39,494 bases of DNA from an uncultured Enterobacteriaceae bacterium (GTDB lineage Bacteria; Pseudomonadota; Gammaproteobacteria; Enterobacterales; Enterobacteriaceae): NCBI GenBank assembly GCA_945271245.1, contig CALYPF010000011.1, positions 1 through 39,494 of the forward strand, given 5' to 3'. Shown here one piece after another: positions 18,333-28,836 of the stretch; the first letter of the stretch is position 1, and the number at the start of each line of letters is the position of its first letter. A program made the translations under genes and the position numbers. The notes under the pieces were generated by a model. That model ran no database searches and was not told the origin of the DNA. It saw nothing but the letters and a program-made list of their open reading frames with translations.

Positions 18333-19472
18333 TCAGGCGTCCCGGGGTAAACCTTTTTCAACGGCGCGGATAAGCCGCCGCGTTTTGGCCGGTTGTACCT
18401 CAATGGCGCAGGCATCCCGTTTGGCTATCTGTTGCGCAATCGCCCAGTGAATATGCTCATCCAACAGTTCATGCTCGCCCAGCCGGGCGCTCAGCGCGTG
18501 AATATACTTTTCATCCCAGGGCGCGTTTCCCAGCGCAACGGCGATATTTCTTGACCAGCGCAGATGGCCAATTCGCCGGATAGCCGACCCCTCAGTCACT
18601 TTGAGAAAAGTTGCTTCACTCCAGGCGAACAGCTCGGTCAAAGGCGGTGCGTGCAGGGCTTTACGCGGGGCAAAGTCGTCTTCATCCGTAAGCTGAGAAA
18701 AACGGTTCCACGGGCAAATAAGCTGGCAGTCGTCGCAGCCGTAAATGCGATTGCCGATAAGCGGACGCAGCGCTTCGGGAATGCTGCCGTCCAGTTCGAT
18801 AGTCAGATATGAAATACAGCGTCGCGCGTCGACTACGTATGGTTCTACGATTGCTCCGGTCGGGCAGGTTGTCATACAGGCGACGCAGCGTCCGCACTGT
18901 TCTTCAACCGGGCCATCGACCGGGAGTGGAAGATCGATCAGCAACTCGCCCAGGAAAAAAAACGATCCGGCATCGCGACTTAAAATTAGCGAATGCTTCC
19001 CGGTCCAGCCGAGGCCCGCTTTTTCCGCCAGCGGACGTTCAAGAAGCGGCGCTGAATCCACAAACGGTCTAAAATTCAGCGCAGCGCAGTGGGTTTGAAT
19101 CATTTCGCCCAATTTTTTTAGCCGGTTACGCAATAGCTTATGGTAGTCGCGCCCAAGCGCGTAGCGGCTGACGTAGCCGAGACGGGGATTATTCAGCGTG
19201 CTGGCGAAGGCGGCACCGGCGGGCAGGTAATTCATGCGCACGCTGATTACGCGAAGCGTGCCGGGCAAAAGTTCATGCGGACGCGCGCGCATCATGCCGT
19301 GTCGCGCCATCCAGGCCATTTCTCCGTGGTATTGTTTCTCAAGCCAGGCTTGGAGCGCAGGTTCGCTGGCGCTGAGATCGGTATCCGCGATCCCTACGTG
19401 CTGAAAGCCGAGCGTAGTGCCCCACTGTTTAATATTGAGCGCTAATTGAGTGAGATCGAGGGGTTGAGACAT
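18333..19472 (-). CDS. queG: Epoxyqueuosine reductase QueG
   Basis: The 379-residue, cobalamin-dependent enzyme reduces epoxyqueuosine in tRNA to queuosine, the last step of Q synthesis. Two [4Fe-4S] motifs are visible, CGRCVACMTTCP near residue 192-203 and CDDCQLICPWN near 246-256. FVDSAPLLERPLAEKAGLGWTGKHS is the family's nucleotide/cobalamin-region signature. Length equals E. coli QueG. Its ATG and that of nnr on the other strand share the bases CATG, so the two genes start back to back. Confidence 0.96.
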   Translation of the reverse strand: MSQPLDLTQLALNIKQWGTTLGFQHVGIADTDLSASEPALQAWLEKQYHGEMAWMARHGMMRARPHELLPGTLRVISVRMNYLPAGAAFASTLNNPRLGYVSRYALGRDYHKLLRNRLKKLGEMIQTHCAALNFRPFVDSAPLLERPLAEKAGLGWTGKHSLILSRDAGSFFFLGELLIDLPLPVDGPVEEQCGRCVACMTTCPTGAIVEPYVVDARRCISYLTIELDGSIPEALRPLIGNRIYGCDDCQLICPWNRFSQLTDEDDFAPRKALHAPPLTELFAWSEATFLKVTEGSAIRRIGHLRWSRNIAVALGNAPWDEKYIHALSARLGEHELLDEHIHWAIAQQIAKRDACAIEVQPAKTRRLIRAVEKGLPRDA

Positions 19473-21021
19473 GACGGACCATAATAAGAAGACGAACGCC
19501 GAGAGTATACCATACGAAGCCAGGCCGGCGGACTGGTTCCCCGACGCAGAGCGTGAAGCGGCGGATACGCTGGGGCTAACGCTCTATGAATTAATGCTGC
19601 GCGCCGGTGAGGCGGCCTTTCAGCTCGCCGTGCGCTGCTATCCGCAGGCGCGTCGCTGGCTGGTTATCTGCGGGCATGGCAACAATGGGGGCGATGGCTA
19701 TGTTGCTGCGCGGCTGGCGCAGGGGCAGGGCATCGATGTGACGCTGCTGGCCACAGAGAGCGATAAACCTTTGCCGGACGAGGCGGAGGCCGCCCGGGTC
19801 GCATGGCTGAACGCCGGAGGCGTTATCCACGCCGCGGATGCGCCCTGGCCAGAAGAACGCGATCTTATCATTGACGGGCTATTAGGCACGGGATTACGCA
19901 ACGCTCCGCGAGCCGAGTTGCAGTTGCTAATTGAGAAAATAAATCTTTATCCCGCGCCGGTGCTTGCGCTGGATATTCCCTCTGGCCTATTAGCGGCAAG
20001 CGGCGCGGCTCCGGGCGCGGTGGTACAGGCGCAGCATACCCTCGCGTTCATTGCGCTTAAATGCGGTTTACTGACCGGGAAGGCGCGCGATGTCGTCGGG
20101 CATCTTCACTGTCACGATTTAGGATTATCTGCCTGGCTTGCCGCGAAACCGGCGCCGTTTGTGCGGCTTGATGCCAGCTGCCTGGCCCGCTGGTTAACGC
20201 CGCGCAGGCCAACCGCGCATAAAGGAGATCATGGTCGCCTGTTGCTTATTGGCGGTGATACCGGGACGGCGGGGGCAATCCGTATGGCGGGCGAGGCCGC
20301 GCTGCGTGCCGGGGCTGGCTTAGTTCGCGTATTGACGCGCAGTGAAAATATCGCGCCTTTACTCACCGCCCGACCGGAGCTGATGGTACAGGAGCTAACG
20401 CCCGCTGCGCTTGGCGCTAGCCTGGACTGGGCCGACGTTGTCGCGGTCGGCCCGGGCCTCGGTACCCAAAGCTGGGGGAAGAAAGCGCTGCAAAAAGTGG
20501 AAAATTTCCGGAAACCGATGTTATGGGACGCCGATGCGCTTAACCTGCTGGCAATCAATCCGGATACGCGTCAAAATCGCGTTATTACGCCGCATCCGGG
20601 CGAAGCCGCACGTTTGCTCAACTGTAGCGTGGCGGAGGTTGAGCGCGATCGCATTCAGGCAGCGCGTAATCTGGCTAAGCGCTATGGCGGCTGTGTAGTA
20701 CTGAAAGGCGCAGGCAGCGTTATCGCCAGTTCACAAGGGGACTGCGCCCTGATAGACGCTGGCAATCCTGGCATGGCCAGCGGAGGGATGGGAGATGTGC
20801 TCTCTGGTATTATCGGTGCGCTGCTGGCCCAAAAATTGCCACTGTATGATGCCACCTGCGCCGGTGCCGTGGCTCACGGCGCAGCGGCAGATTCGCTGGC
20901 CCGCCGATTTGGCACGCGCGGTATGCTTGCGAGCGATGTAATCGCTGCGCTTTATTCCTGTGTAAATCCAGACATTAATCAACGAGATGACGATGACGCT
21001 AGCTGTTTCGCTCAACGATGA
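19471..21021 (+). CDS. nnr: Bifunctional NAD(P)H-hydrate epimerase / ADP-dependent dehydratase
   Basis: The 516-residue protein repairs damaged NAD(P)H. The N-terminal YjeF_N epimerase domain (about 1-220) contains [17 protein letters not shown]. The C-terminal dehydratase domain (about 225-500) contains [38 protein letters not shown] in abbreviated comparison and the ATP-site motif [17 protein letters not shown]. coli Nnr has 515 residues. It is the first gene of the long nnr-tsaE-amiB-mutL-miaA-hfq-hflXKC operon and overlaps tsaE by 35 bases. Confidence 0.96.
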   Translation: MTDHNKKTNAESIPYEARPADWFPDAEREAADTLGLTLYELMLRAGEAAFQLAVRCYPQARRWLVICGHGNNGGDGYVAARLAQGQGIDVTLLATESDKPLPDEAEAARVAWLNAGGVIHAADAPWPEERDLIIDGLLGTGLRNAPRAELQLLIEKINLYPAPVLALDIPSGLLAASGAAPGAVVQAQHTLAFIALKCGLLTGKARDVVGHLHCHDLGLSAWLAAKPAPFVRLDASCLARWLTPRRPTAHKGDHGRLLLIGGDTGTAGAIRMAGEAALRAGAGLVRVLTRSENIAPLLTARPELMVQELTPAALGASLDWADVVAVGPGLGTQSWGKKALQKVENFRKPMLWDADALNLLAINPDTRQNRVITPHPGEAARLLNCSVAEVERDRIQAARNLAKRYGGCVVLKGAGSVIASSQGDCALIDAGNPGMASGGMGDVLSGIIGALLAQKLPLYDATCAGAVAHGAAADSLARRFGTRGMLASDVIAALYSCVNPDINQRDDDDASCFAQR

Positions 21022-21451
21022 ATCCGCGACACTCGCATTAGGCGCCCGGCTGGCAAAGGCCTGTAATGGGGCAACAGTGATTTATTTATATGGTGATTTA
21101 GGCGCCGGAAAGACGACCTTCAGCCGCGGTTTTCTGCAGGCGCTGGGGCATGTGGGAAATGTGAAAAGCCCAACGTATACGCTGGTCGAACCCTATGAGC
21201 TAGGCAATATTACTGTCTATCATTTTGATTTGTATCGCCTTGCCGATCCTGAAGAGTTAGAGTTCATGGGTATTCGCGATTATTTTGCACATAACGCTAT
21301 TTGTCTTGTCGAATGGCCTCAGCGGGGCGCTGGCGTATTGCCGCCCCCGGATATTGAACTGCGCCTAACCTACCTGTCCTCAGGGCGGGAAGCGCAGATT
21401 ACCGCCGTTTCTCCCGCGGGTACTGCGCTACTGGCGCGCCTGGCGGACTAA
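20987..21451 (+). CDS. tsaE: tRNA threonylcarbamoyladenosine biosynthesis ATPase TsaE
   Basis: The 154-residue ATPase works with TsaB and TsaD to place t6A at A37 of ANN-decoding tRNAs. The P-loop GDLGAGKTT spans residues 36-44. [10 protein letters not shown] and the C-terminal [13 protein letters not shown] are family stretches. Two in-frame methionines (20987 and 20993) are both possible starts; the first gives nearly the E. coli length of 153. It overlaps the end of nnr, which suggests coupled translation. Confidence 0.95.
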   Translation: MTMTLAVSLNDESATLALGARLAKACNGATVIYLYGDLGAGKTTFSRGFLQALGHVGNVKSPTYTLVEPYELGNITVYHFDLYRLADPEELEFMGIRDYFAHNAICLVEWPQRGAGVLPPPDIELRLTYLSSGREAQITAVSPAGTALLARLAD

Positions 21452-21483
21452 TTGCCGTAAGCCCATTTTACAAGGATGAGGAG

Positions 21484-22788
21484 ATGAATCAGAAAATGAG
21501 AAAGTGGCTGTTAACCTTGCTGTTAACGCTGTGCGCGCCGCTGTGGGCGGCAAACGTCTCTGATATTCGGGTTTCCAATGGGGCGACGCAGGCGCGCATT
21601 ACCTTTCAATTTACGGGGGATCCGCAATACACATTCACCCCGGTTGGCAAACGCACCGTGGCGTTAGATATTCATCAAAGCGGCATTATTCAGGGACTGC
21701 CGCTGGATTTTAATGGTCAGAATATGGTGCGACGCATTCGCGCCGGGCAGCCACAGGGGAGCGGTAACGTAAGGTTGCTGGTGGATTTAACTCAGGATGG
21801 GAAAACCCAGGCGATAAAACGACGCACCAATGCGGGATATTCCGTGGTATTCACTATCGATGCCATAAGTAAACCGTTACCGCCAGCCATCAAAGACCCT
21901 CGGCCTGTAGTGAAAGAACGCGTTGCCGCAGCGCCGACAGCCACCACCACCCAGCCGGCGAAAAATCCGTTTCAGCCGCAAAGTGAGCGCACAACGGCCG
22001 TTGTGGCGGGTAATCGCTCTGCGCGTCCTGCGGCCGCCAGGCATTCACAGCGCGCGCCGGCAGGTAAGGTAGTTATTGCGATTGATGCCGGGCACGGCGG
22101 CCAGGATCCGGGCGCGATTGGTAGCGGTGGCACCCGTGAGAAAAATGTCACTATCGGTATCGCCCGCAAAGTACGCACGCTATTGAATGCGGACTCCATG
22201 TTCCACGGAGTTTTAACCCGCGACGGTGATTATTTTATCTCCGTGATGGGGCGTTCGGACGTGGCGCGCAGACAGAACGCAAATTTGTTGGTTTCTATTC
22301 ACGCGGATTCGGCGCCAAATCGTGAAGCGAAGGGCGCATCCGTATGGGTGCTCTCTAACCGACGCGCAAACAGCGAAATGGCGAACTGGCTGGAACAGCA
22401 CGAGAAACAGTCTGAGCTATTAGGCGGCGCGGGTGATGTATTGGCAAATAACCAGGCGGACCCTTATCTTAGCCAGGCGGTTCTTGATTTGCAGTTCGGC
22501 CATTCCCAGCGGGTTGGTTATGATGTCGCCCGCAATGTATTAACGCAATTACGCCAGGTCGGCGTATTGCATAAGCGCTTGCCGGAGCATGCAAGCCTGG
22601 GCGTACTGCGCTCGCCGGATATTCCCTCGCTATTAGTGGAAACCGGTTTTATTAGCAATGGCGCTGAAGAACGTCTGCTGGCCAGCGACGCTTATCAACA
22701 GCGGATCGCAAACGCGATTTATCAGGGGCTGCGCAGCTATTTTCTGGCACATCCTCTCCAGTCGGCACCCGCGAAAAATGGGCGGTAA
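21484..22788 (+). CDS. amiB: N-acetylmuramoyl-L-alanine amidase AmiB
   Basis: The 434-residue periplasmic amidase cleaves septal peptidoglycan during daughter-cell separation, activated by EnvC. A Sec signal peptide covers about residues 1-23, ending LWAAN. An AMIN domain (about 26-125) targets the septum. A Pro/Ala/Thr linker follows, then the Amidase_3 domain from about 195. Zinc ligands are H204 ([11 protein letters not shown]), E219 and H273 (SIHADS), with catalytic E386 in [11 protein letters not shown]. coli AmiB has 445 residues; the linker differs. ATG follows AGGATGAGGAG. Confidence 0.95.
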   Translation: MNQKMRKWLLTLLLTLCAPLWAANVSDIRVSNGATQARITFQFTGDPQYTFTPVGKRTVALDIHQSGIIQGLPLDFNGQNMVRRIRAGQPQGSGNVRLLVDLTQDGKTQAIKRRTNAGYSVVFTIDAISKPLPPAIKDPRPVVKERVAAAPTATTTQPAKNPFQPQSERTTAVVAGNRSARPAAARHSQRAPAGKVVIAIDAGHGGQDPGAIGSGGTREKNVTIGIARKVRTLLNADSMFHGVLTRDGDYFISVMGRSDVARRQNANLLVSIHADSAPNREAKGASVWVLSNRRANSEMANWLEQHEKQSELLGGAGDVLANNQADPYLSQAVLDLQFGHSQRVGYDVARNVLTQLRQVGVLHKRLPEHASLGVLRSPDIPSLLVETGFISNGAEERLLASDAYQQRIANAIYQGLRSYFLAHPLQSAPAKNGR

Positions 22789-22865
22789 GCGTCAATCACT
22801 CGTGCGTAGCGATAACGAATAAAGTTTCACCCGGCCGGCTTGCCGTGCGGGTAAGAGGAGAACGT

Positions 22866-24812
22866 ATGTCTATTCAGATCCTGCCACCGCAATTGGCAAA
22901 CCAAATCGCCGCTGGCGAAGTGGTCGAGCGCCCGGCGTCGGTGGTTAAGGAACTGGTTGAAAACAGCCTGGATGCTGGCGCGACGCGCATCGACATTGAT
23001 ATCGAGCGCGGTGGCGCAAAGCTTATTCGTATTCGCGACAATGGCTGCGGGATTGGGAAAGACGAACTGGCGCTCGCGCTGGCGCGCCATGCTACCAGCA
23101 AAATCGCGACGCTGGACGATCTGGAAGCAATCGTCAGTCTCGGCTTTCGGGGGGAGGCGCTGGCCAGCATTAGCTCCGTTTCACGTTTAACCCTGACTTC
23201 GCGCACCGAGGGCGCTTCGGAAGCATGGCAGGCGTATGCGGAAGGGCGCGATATGACCGTGATGGTCAAACCTGCGGCACACCCTACGGGGACGACGCTG
23301 GAGGTATTGGATCTTTTTTATAATACGCCCGCCCGGCGTAAATTTTTGCGCACGGAAAAAACCGAGTTTACCCATATTGATGAGGTTGTGCGGCGCATTG
23401 CTCTTGCGCGCTTCGATGTGACTATCAATCTTACTCATAATGGAAAGCTGACCCGGCAATACCGCGCGGTTCAGAAAGAAACGCAGCGCGAGCGCCGTCT
23501 CGGCGCGATTTGCGGAGCGGCGTTTCTTGAACAGGCGCTGGCCATTGAGTGGCAGCACGGGGATTTAGCTTTGCGCGGTTGGGTCGCGGAGCCGCGGGCT
23601 ACGGCGCAGGCGCTGACGGATATTCAATATTGTTATGTCAATGGCCGTATGATGCGCGATCGGTTAATCAACCATGCGATTCGCCAGGCGTGTGAAGATA
23701 AACTGGGCCTCGACAGACAGCCTGCTTACGTGTTGTATCTGGATATTGATCCCCATCAGGTTGATGTGAATGTCCATCCGGCGAAGCATGAAGTGCGTTT
23801 TCATCAGTCGCGGCTGGTGCACGATTTTATTTATCAGGGCGTTCTCAGCGTGCTGCACCAACGGGCAGACACGCTGCCGCTGGATGAAGCGTCGGCGCCG
23901 CGCTGGCAGCCGGAAAACCGCGCCAGCGCCGGCGAGAATCAGTTTGCACAACCGGAGTCGGACGCTATCTATGGGCGAGGCCACCGGGCTGAAACATCGA
24001 CATCCGTAAGGAAGGCTTCTGTTGCACGGGAGGCTGGCAGCATTGACTATGGTGCTGGTGCTGGTGCTGGTGCTGGTGCTGGTGCTGGTGGTTGTCAGAG
24101 GCGTGATGGCTCAGGTTGGCCGCATGCGGCGCCGGGGTATCAGAAACAGCAGGGAGCGCTATATCAACAGTTACTGGATACGCCGCCGCTGGCCGAAGCC
24201 GATAACGCGTCAAAACACGCGCTTCCAATTAAAGATCCTGCTGATGGCGGTGAATCCGCGCAGAGCTTTGGGCGGGTTTTATCTGTAATAAAACCCGATA
24301 TCGCACTGGTAGAGCGAAACGGTCATTTTGCTGTACTTGCATTAGCGGTTGCCGATCGCTGGCTGCGGCTGGCTCAGTTGCAGCCTGGGGATGAAAAATT
24401 GCGCGCCCAGCCTTTGCTTATCCCGGTACGACTAAAGCTAGAAGCCACGGAGCGCCAGACTTTATCGCACTGGCAAGATCTACTGGAAACGGTAGGGATG
24501 ACGTTTGCTATCGACGCACAATTTGTCACGGTGCGGGCCGTTCCTTTACCGTTACGCCAACAAAACTTACAAAACTTGATTCCTGAGCTGATAGGCTACC
24601 TGGCGCAGCAGGAAAAAGAGACTGCGGAGACCATCGCGCGCTGGCTCGCCGGGCGCCTTACCTGTAGCCATACGGAGTGGGGCATAGCGCAGGCAATAAC
24701 TACGCTGGCGGATCTTGAGCGGCTATGCCCTAAGCTGATAAAAAATCCACCGCCCGGTCTGTTACAATACATTGATTTACAATCAGCGATAAGCGCCCTG
24801 AAGCATGAATGA
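22866..24812 (+). CDS. mutL: DNA mismatch repair protein MutL with an expanded Gly-Ala linker
   Basis: The 648-residue protein links MutS recognition to MutH and UvrD. The GHKL ATPase motifs are intact: [24 protein letters not shown] and [10 protein letters not shown]. The C-terminal dimerisation domain starts near residue 460 and ends LISLQ-like with ISALKHE. The linker is longer than in E. coli (615) and contains (Gly-Ala)6 from residue 396, encoded by six exact GGTGCT units. The second half is clearly more diverged from E. coli than the ATPase domain. The start [23 protein letters not shown] follows AGAGGAG; the seven-codon upstream extension is rejected. Confidence 0.95.
   Translation: MSIQILPPQLANQIAAGEVVERPASVVKELVENSLDAGATRIDIDIERGGAKLIRIRDNGCGIGKDELALALARHATSKIATLDDLEAIVSLGFRGEALASISSVSRLTLTSRTEGASEAWQAYAEGRDMTVMVKPAAHPTGTTLEVLDLFYNTPARRKFLRTEKTEFTHIDEVVRRIALARFDVTINLTHNGKLTRQYRAVQKETQRERRLGAICGAAFLEQALAIEWQHGDLALRGWVAEPRATAQALTDIQYCYVNGRMMRDRLINHAIRQACEDKLGLDRQPAYVLYLDIDPHQVDVNVHPAKHEVRFHQSRLVHDFIYQGVLSVLHQRADTLPLDEASAPRWQPENRASAGENQFAQPESDAIYGRGHRAETSTSVRKASVAREAGSIDYGAGAGAGAGAGAGGCQRRDGSGWPHAAPGYQKQQGALYQQLLDTPPLAEADNASKHALPIKDPADGGESAQSFGRVLSVIKPDIALVERNGHFAVLALAVADRWLRLAQLQPGDEKLRAQPLLIPVRLKLEATERQTLSHWQDLLETVGMTFAIDAQFVTVRAVPLPLRQQNLQNLIPELIGYLAQQEKETAETIARWLAGRLTCSHTEWGIAQAITTLADLERLCPKLIKNPPPGLLQYIDLQSAISALKHE
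23067..23084 (+). repeat. mutL LALALA hexamer tract
   Basis: CTGGCG-CTCGCG-CTGGCG encodes LALALA in the ATP-lid region. In Salmonella and E. coli strains the equivalent perfect CTGGCG repeat can gain or lose a unit and give reversible mutators. Here the middle unit has two substitutions, so the perfect repeat is broken. Confidence 0.7.
24051..24086 (+). repeat. Six perfect GGTGCT hexamers inside mutL
   Basis: The unit GGTGCT is repeated six times without error and is followed by GGTGGT. It encodes Gly-Ala repeats in the unstructured linker between the ATPase and dimerisation domains. Changes in copy number would keep the reading frame. Confidence 0.95.
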
Positions 24813-25776
24813 CGTGAGCTATTCTTATAATAATACCGGCCTGCCGTCGGCCATTTTTCTAATGGGGCCTACCGCATCGGGCAAGACGGCTTTAGCTATT
24901 GAGCTCCGTCGCGTGTTACCGGTCGAACTCATCAGCGTTGACTCAGCGCTTATTTACCGGGGCATGGATATCGGAACGGCAAAGCCGGATGCCCGTGAAC
25001 AGGCTCAGGCGCCGCACAGGTTATTAGATATACTGGACCCAGCCCAGGCTTATTCTGCAGCCGATTTTCGGCGTGATGCTCTTGCTGAGATGGCGGATAT
25101 CGTTGCCGCAGGGCGGATTCCGCTATTAGTGGGCGGCACGATGCTTTATTTTAAAGCTCTGTTGGAGGGGCTATCGCCGCTGCCGCCGGCTTCTCCCGAG
25201 GTGCGGGAATCGATAGAACAGCAGGCGGCGCAATTGGGCTGGGAGTCAATGCATCTCCGCCTCCAGGAAATCGATCCCGTAGCGGCTATGCGTATCCATC
25301 CGAATGATCCGCAGAGGCTTTCTCGGGCACTGGAAGTTTTTTTTATTTCGGGTAAAACTTTAACAGAGTTGACGCAAACGGCAGGAGAGGCTCTACCGTA
25401 TCGGGTGCATCAGTTTGCCATCGCTCCGGCGAGTCGTGAACTGATTCATCAGCGAATAGAGCAGCGTTTTCATCAGATGTTAGCTTCAGGCTTTGAAGCT
25501 GAAACGCGGGCGCTTTTTGCTCGCGGTGACTTGCATACGGATATGCCTTCGATTCGCTGCGTAGGATATCGCCAGATGTGGGCATATTTGTCTGGAGAGA
25601 TAACGTACGATGAGATGGTTTATCGGGGAATTTGCGCAACAAGGCAGCTTGCTAAGCGCCAAATGACCTGGTTACGGGGTTGGAACGGCGTGACGTGGCT
25701 GGATAGTGACGCGCCACAGCAAGCCTTAAGGAAGATTCTACAAGAAGTACAGGTTCCTGGTGCGTTGCACCCCTGA
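24805..25776 (+). CDS. miaA: tRNA dimethylallyltransferase MiaA
   Basis: The 323-residue enzyme transfers dimethylallyl to A37 of UNN-decoding tRNAs, the first step of ms2i6A. The P-loop GPTASGKT lies at residues 21-28. [16 protein letters not shown] and [18 protein letters not shown] are conserved substrate-binding stretches. The start overlaps the end of mutL by eight bases. It is about seven residues longer than E. coli MiaA (316), the difference lying at the two ends. Confidence 0.96.
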   Translation: MNDVSYSYNNTGLPSAIFLMGPTASGKTALAIELRRVLPVELISVDSALIYRGMDIGTAKPDAREQAQAPHRLLDILDPAQAYSAADFRRDALAEMADIVAAGRIPLLVGGTMLYFKALLEGLSPLPPASPEVRESIEQQAAQLGWESMHLRLQEIDPVAAMRIHPNDPQRLSRALEVFFISGKTLTELTQTAGEALPYRVHQFAIAPASRELIHQRIEQRFHQMLASGFEAETRALFARGDLHTDMPSIRCVGYRQMWAYLSGEITYDEMVYRGICATRQLAKRQMTWLRGWNGVTWLDSDAPQQALRKILQEVQVPGALHP

Positions 25777-25874
25777 ATGTGTACAATTACAACGTCTCGT
25801 ATGCATTTTTTTAGACGTAATTTCAGGACCTAAGGGTTCTAAGTATAAACAACAAGCTATAAGGAAAAGATAGA

Positions 25875-26180
25875 ATGGCTAAGGGGCAATCTTTGCAAGA
25901 TCCGTTCCTGAATGCGCTGCGTAGGGAGCGTGTTCCGGTTTCTATTTATTTGGTGAATGGTATTAAGCTGCAAGGTCAAATCGAATCTTTCGATCAGTTC
26001 GTCATTCTGCTGAAGAACACAGTCAGCCAAATGGTATATAAGCACGCGATCTCTACCGTTGTACCGTCTCGTCCAGTTTCTCATCATAGCAATAACGCTG
26101 GCGGTACGGGTAACTATCATCACGGAAGCAGTAACGCGCCGGCCACTTCAACCCAGCAAGAAAGCGATAGCGCTGAATAA
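25875..26180 (+). CDS. hfq: RNA-binding chaperone Hfq
   Basis: The 101-residue protein forms a hexameric ring that pairs sRNAs with mRNAs. The Sm1 motif and the Sm2 motif ([14 protein letters not shown]) are identical to E. coli through residue about 75. The flexible C-terminal tail, ending in acidic residues SDSAE, differs and is His/Ser/Asn-rich. AAGGAAAAGATAG precedes the ATG. The 98-bp gap from miaA has room for the hfq-specific promoters known in E. coli. Confidence 0.97.
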   Translation: MAKGQSLQDPFLNALRRERVPVSIYLVNGIKLQGQIESFDQFVILLKNTVSQMVYKHAISTVVPSRPVSHHSNNAGGTGNYHHGSSNAPATSTQQESDSAE

Positions 26181-26256
26181 GGTTGATGGCTGTAGGTTTA
26201 TGACGGGGAACCAGGCTAACTGTGTTCCCCGCCGATCGTTTTGAGAGGTTATACGC

Positions 26257-27537
26257 TTGTTTGACCGTTATGACGCCGGTGAGCAGGCGGTGCTGGTCCA
26301 CATCTGGTTTGAGCAGGATAAAGACATGGAGGATCTCCAGGAGTTTGAATCCCTGGTCTCTTCCGCAGGTGTCGAAGCGCTGCAGGTGGTGACTGGTTCC
26401 CGTAAGGCGCCGCACCCTAAGTATTTTGTAGGCGAAGGTAAGGCTGTCGAAATCGCTGACGCGGTGAGGGCCGTCGGGGCCTCCGTCGTGCTATTTGATC
26501 ATGCGCTAACGCCGGCTCAGGAACGTAACTTGGAGCGGCTTTGCGAATGCCGCGTTATTGACCGAACAGGTTTAATTCTCGATATTTTTGCGCAACGTGC
26601 GCGTACCCATGAAGGGAAATTGCAGGTTGAGCTGGCGCAGCTACGGCATTTAGCCACGCGGCTGGTTCGCGGTTGGACCCACCTTGAACGACAAAAAGGG
26701 GGCATAGGCCTGCGCGGACCGGGTGAAACGCAGCTAGAAACGGACCGGCGCTTATTGCGCAATCGTATCATGCAGATTCTTTCGCGCCTTGAGAAAGTTG
26801 AAAAGCAGCGTGAACAAAGCAGACGCGCCCGCACGCGCGCTGATGTACCCACCGTTTCGCTTGTCGGTTATACCAATGCGGGAAAATCCACTTTATTTAA
26901 TCGCATGACGGCGGCAAATGTGTATGCTGCGGATCAGCTTTTTGCGACACTGGATCCTACGCTGCGTCGCATCGACGTGGCGGATGTCGGCGAGACCGTG
27001 CTGGCGGACACGGTAGGTTTTATCCGCCATTTGCCGCATGATTTAGTCGCGGCGTTTAAAGCAACACTGCTGGAAACCCGGCAGGCGACATTGCTGTTAC
27101 ATGTTATTGATGCGTCCGATTTGCGGATACAGGAAAATATTGACGCCGTAGAGTCGGTTCTTGAGGAAATTGATGCCAGGGAACTGCCGACGCTGCAGGT
27201 AATGAATAAAATCGATATGCTGGATGAATTTACCCCGCGTATCGACAGAGACGAAGAAAATGTTCCGGTGCGTGTCTGGCTGTCTGCGCAGACGGGGGCC
27301 GGTTTACCACTCCTTTTTCAGGCGCTAACGGAGCGTTTGTCTGGCGAGATTGTGCAGCATACGCTGCGCCTTCCTCCCCAGGCAGGGCGATTACGGAGCC
27401 GTTTTTATCAGCTTCAGTCGATAGAAAAAGAGTGGATGGATGAAGACGGCTTCGTTGGATTGCAGGTGCGTATGCCTGTAGTAGACTGGCGTCGCCTTTG
27501 TAAGCAAGATCCAGCCGTATTGGATTATTTAATCTGA
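26257..27537 (+). CDS. hflX: Ribosome-associated GTPase HflX
   Basis: The 426-residue GTPase splits stalled or heat-damaged 70S ribosomes. The N-terminal HflX domain is followed by a glycine-rich linker [19 protein letters not shown] near 147-165. The G1 loop GYTNAGKS is at 204-211, and NKID follows at about 314-317. The start is TTG (26257-26259), placed by GAGAGG upstream and by the E. coli N-terminus [14 protein letters not shown]. Length is exactly that of E. coli. It lies between hfq and hflK as usual. Confidence 0.95.
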   Translation: MFDRYDAGEQAVLVHIWFEQDKDMEDLQEFESLVSSAGVEALQVVTGSRKAPHPKYFVGEGKAVEIADAVRAVGASVVLFDHALTPAQERNLERLCECRVIDRTGLILDIFAQRARTHEGKLQVELAQLRHLATRLVRGWTHLERQKGGIGLRGPGETQLETDRRLLRNRIMQILSRLEKVEKQREQSRRARTRADVPTVSLVGYTNAGKSTLFNRMTAANVYAADQLFATLDPTLRRIDVADVGETVLADTVGFIRHLPHDLVAAFKATLLETRQATLLLHVIDASDLRIQENIDAVESVLEEIDARELPTLQVMNKIDMLDEFTPRIDRDEENVPVRVWLSAQTGAGLPLLFQALTERLSGEIVQHTLRLPPQAGRLRSRFYQLQSIEKEWMDEDGFVGLQVRMPVVDWRRLCKQDPAVLDYLI

Positions 27538-27607
27538 TGCCGGTAGGTTCGCCTGAAGATTTTCCCCTGCTGTGGGGATCACTGCACAACCAATATGGAG
27601 CAAAAAC

Positions 27608-28834
27608 ATGGCGTGGAATCAGCCCGGTAATAACGGACAGGACCGCGACCCGTGGGGAAGCAATAAGCCCGGCGGCGACTCTGGGGGCAATAAAGGCGGC
27701 CGCAATCAGGGGCCACCGGATTTGGACGATATTTTCCGTAAATTGAGCAAAAAGCTCGGAGGCTTCGGCGGCGGTAAGAACGGCGGCCAGGGGCCTCGGG
27801 CGCATATGGGCGGTCGTGCCGTTGGCGTAGTGGCGGTAATCGCGGTGGTGATATGGGCCGCTAGCGGTTTTTATACTATCAAAGAGGCCGAGCGCGGCGT
27901 AGTAACGCGGTTTGGTAAATTTAGCCACATGGTAGAGCCCGGCCTTAACTGGAAACCGACCTTCATTGATAGCGTGCGTGCTGTGAACGTAGAGTCCGTG
28001 CGTGAACTGGCGGCATCCGGGGTTATGCTGACATCGGATGAAAACGTCGTGCGCGTTGAAATGAACGTGCAATATCGGGTAACCGATCCACGTCGTTATC
28101 TATTTAGTGTCACCAGCGCCGACGATAGTCTGCGGCAGGCGACAGATAGCGCACTGCGTGGCGTTATCGGTAAATATACGATGGATAAAATCCTGACCGA
28201 GGGGCGTACGGTTATCCGTAGCGATACTCAGCGTGAACTGGAAGAGACGATTAAGCCCTACAACATGGGGATTACTCTGTTAGACGTTAACTTCCAGGCC
28301 GCGCGCCCTCCGGAGGAAGTAAAATCCTCATTTGACGATGCGATTGCCGCACGTGAAAACGAGCAGCAGTATATCCGCGAAGCGGAAGCCTACGCGAACG
28401 AAGTACAGCCGCGCGCGAACGGTCAGGCGCAGCGTATTCTTGAAGAGGCTCGCGCCTACAAGACTCAGACCGTACTGGAGGCTCAAGGGGAGGTAGCGCG
28501 TTTTGCGAAGATCCTGCCTGAATACAAAGCCGCGCCGGAAATTACGCGCGAGCGCCTGTATATTGAAACGATGGAAAAAGTGCTGAGTCATACCCGTAAA
28601 GTCCTGGTGAATGATAAGGGCGGCAATAATTTGATGGTGCTGCCTTTAGAGCAAATGTTAAAAGGCGGTACTCCGGCGCCAGCTAATACCAGCACTACTG
28701 CTGATAATGAACATCTTCTGCGCCTGCCACCCGCGTCGCCGTCAGACGATCGCGCCAGCGGTTCAACGACGTCCAGCCGCGGCGATATCATGGATCAACG
28801 TCGCGCGAATGCACAGCGCCGGGGGAGTGAATAA
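27608..28834 (+). CDS. hflK: FtsH regulator HflK
   Basis: The 408-residue inner-membrane protein has a Gly/Asn-rich cytoplasmic N-terminus, one membrane segment near residue 75-95 (VGVVAVIAVVIWAASGFYTI) and a periplasmic SPFH/band-7 domain. With HflC it forms a large cage around FtsH and modulates its proteolysis. The start MAWNQPGNNGQDRDPW follows GGAG at eight bases. It is about 11 residues shorter than E. coli HflK (419), mostly in the tail. hflC starts two bases after its stop. Confidence 0.96.
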   Translation: MAWNQPGNNGQDRDPWGSNKPGGDSGGNKGGRNQGPPDLDDIFRKLSKKLGGFGGGKNGGQGPRAHMGGRAVGVVAVIAVVIWAASGFYTIKEAERGVVTRFGKFSHMVEPGLNWKPTFIDSVRAVNVESVRELAASGVMLTSDENVVRVEMNVQYRVTDPRRYLFSVTSADDSLRQATDSALRGVIGKYTMDKILTEGRTVIRSDTQRELEETIKPYNMGITLLDVNFQAARPPEEVKSSFDDAIAARENEQQYIREAEAYANEVQPRANGQAQRILEEARAYKTQTVLEAQGEVARFAKILPEYKAAPEITRERLYIETMEKVLSHTRKVLVNDKGGNNLMVLPLEQMLKGGTPAPANTSTTADNEHLLRLPPASPSDDRASGSTTSSRGDIMDQRRANAQRRGSE

Positions 28835-28836
28835 CA

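Noticed and set aside
22845-22865. Seven-codon upstream extension of MutL
   Set aside because: The AGAGGAG ribosome-binding site lies inside it, so translation starts at 22866 as in the family.
24028-24228. Leu-Val and His-Gln repeat frames over the mutL hexamer tract
   Set aside because: They are other-frame readings of the GGTGCT repeat inside mutL and have no start signals.
27230-28072. 280-codon minus-strand open frame opposite hflX/hflK
   Set aside because: It lies opposite two well-conserved genes, has no ribosome-binding site or family, and reflects codon bias of the sense strand.
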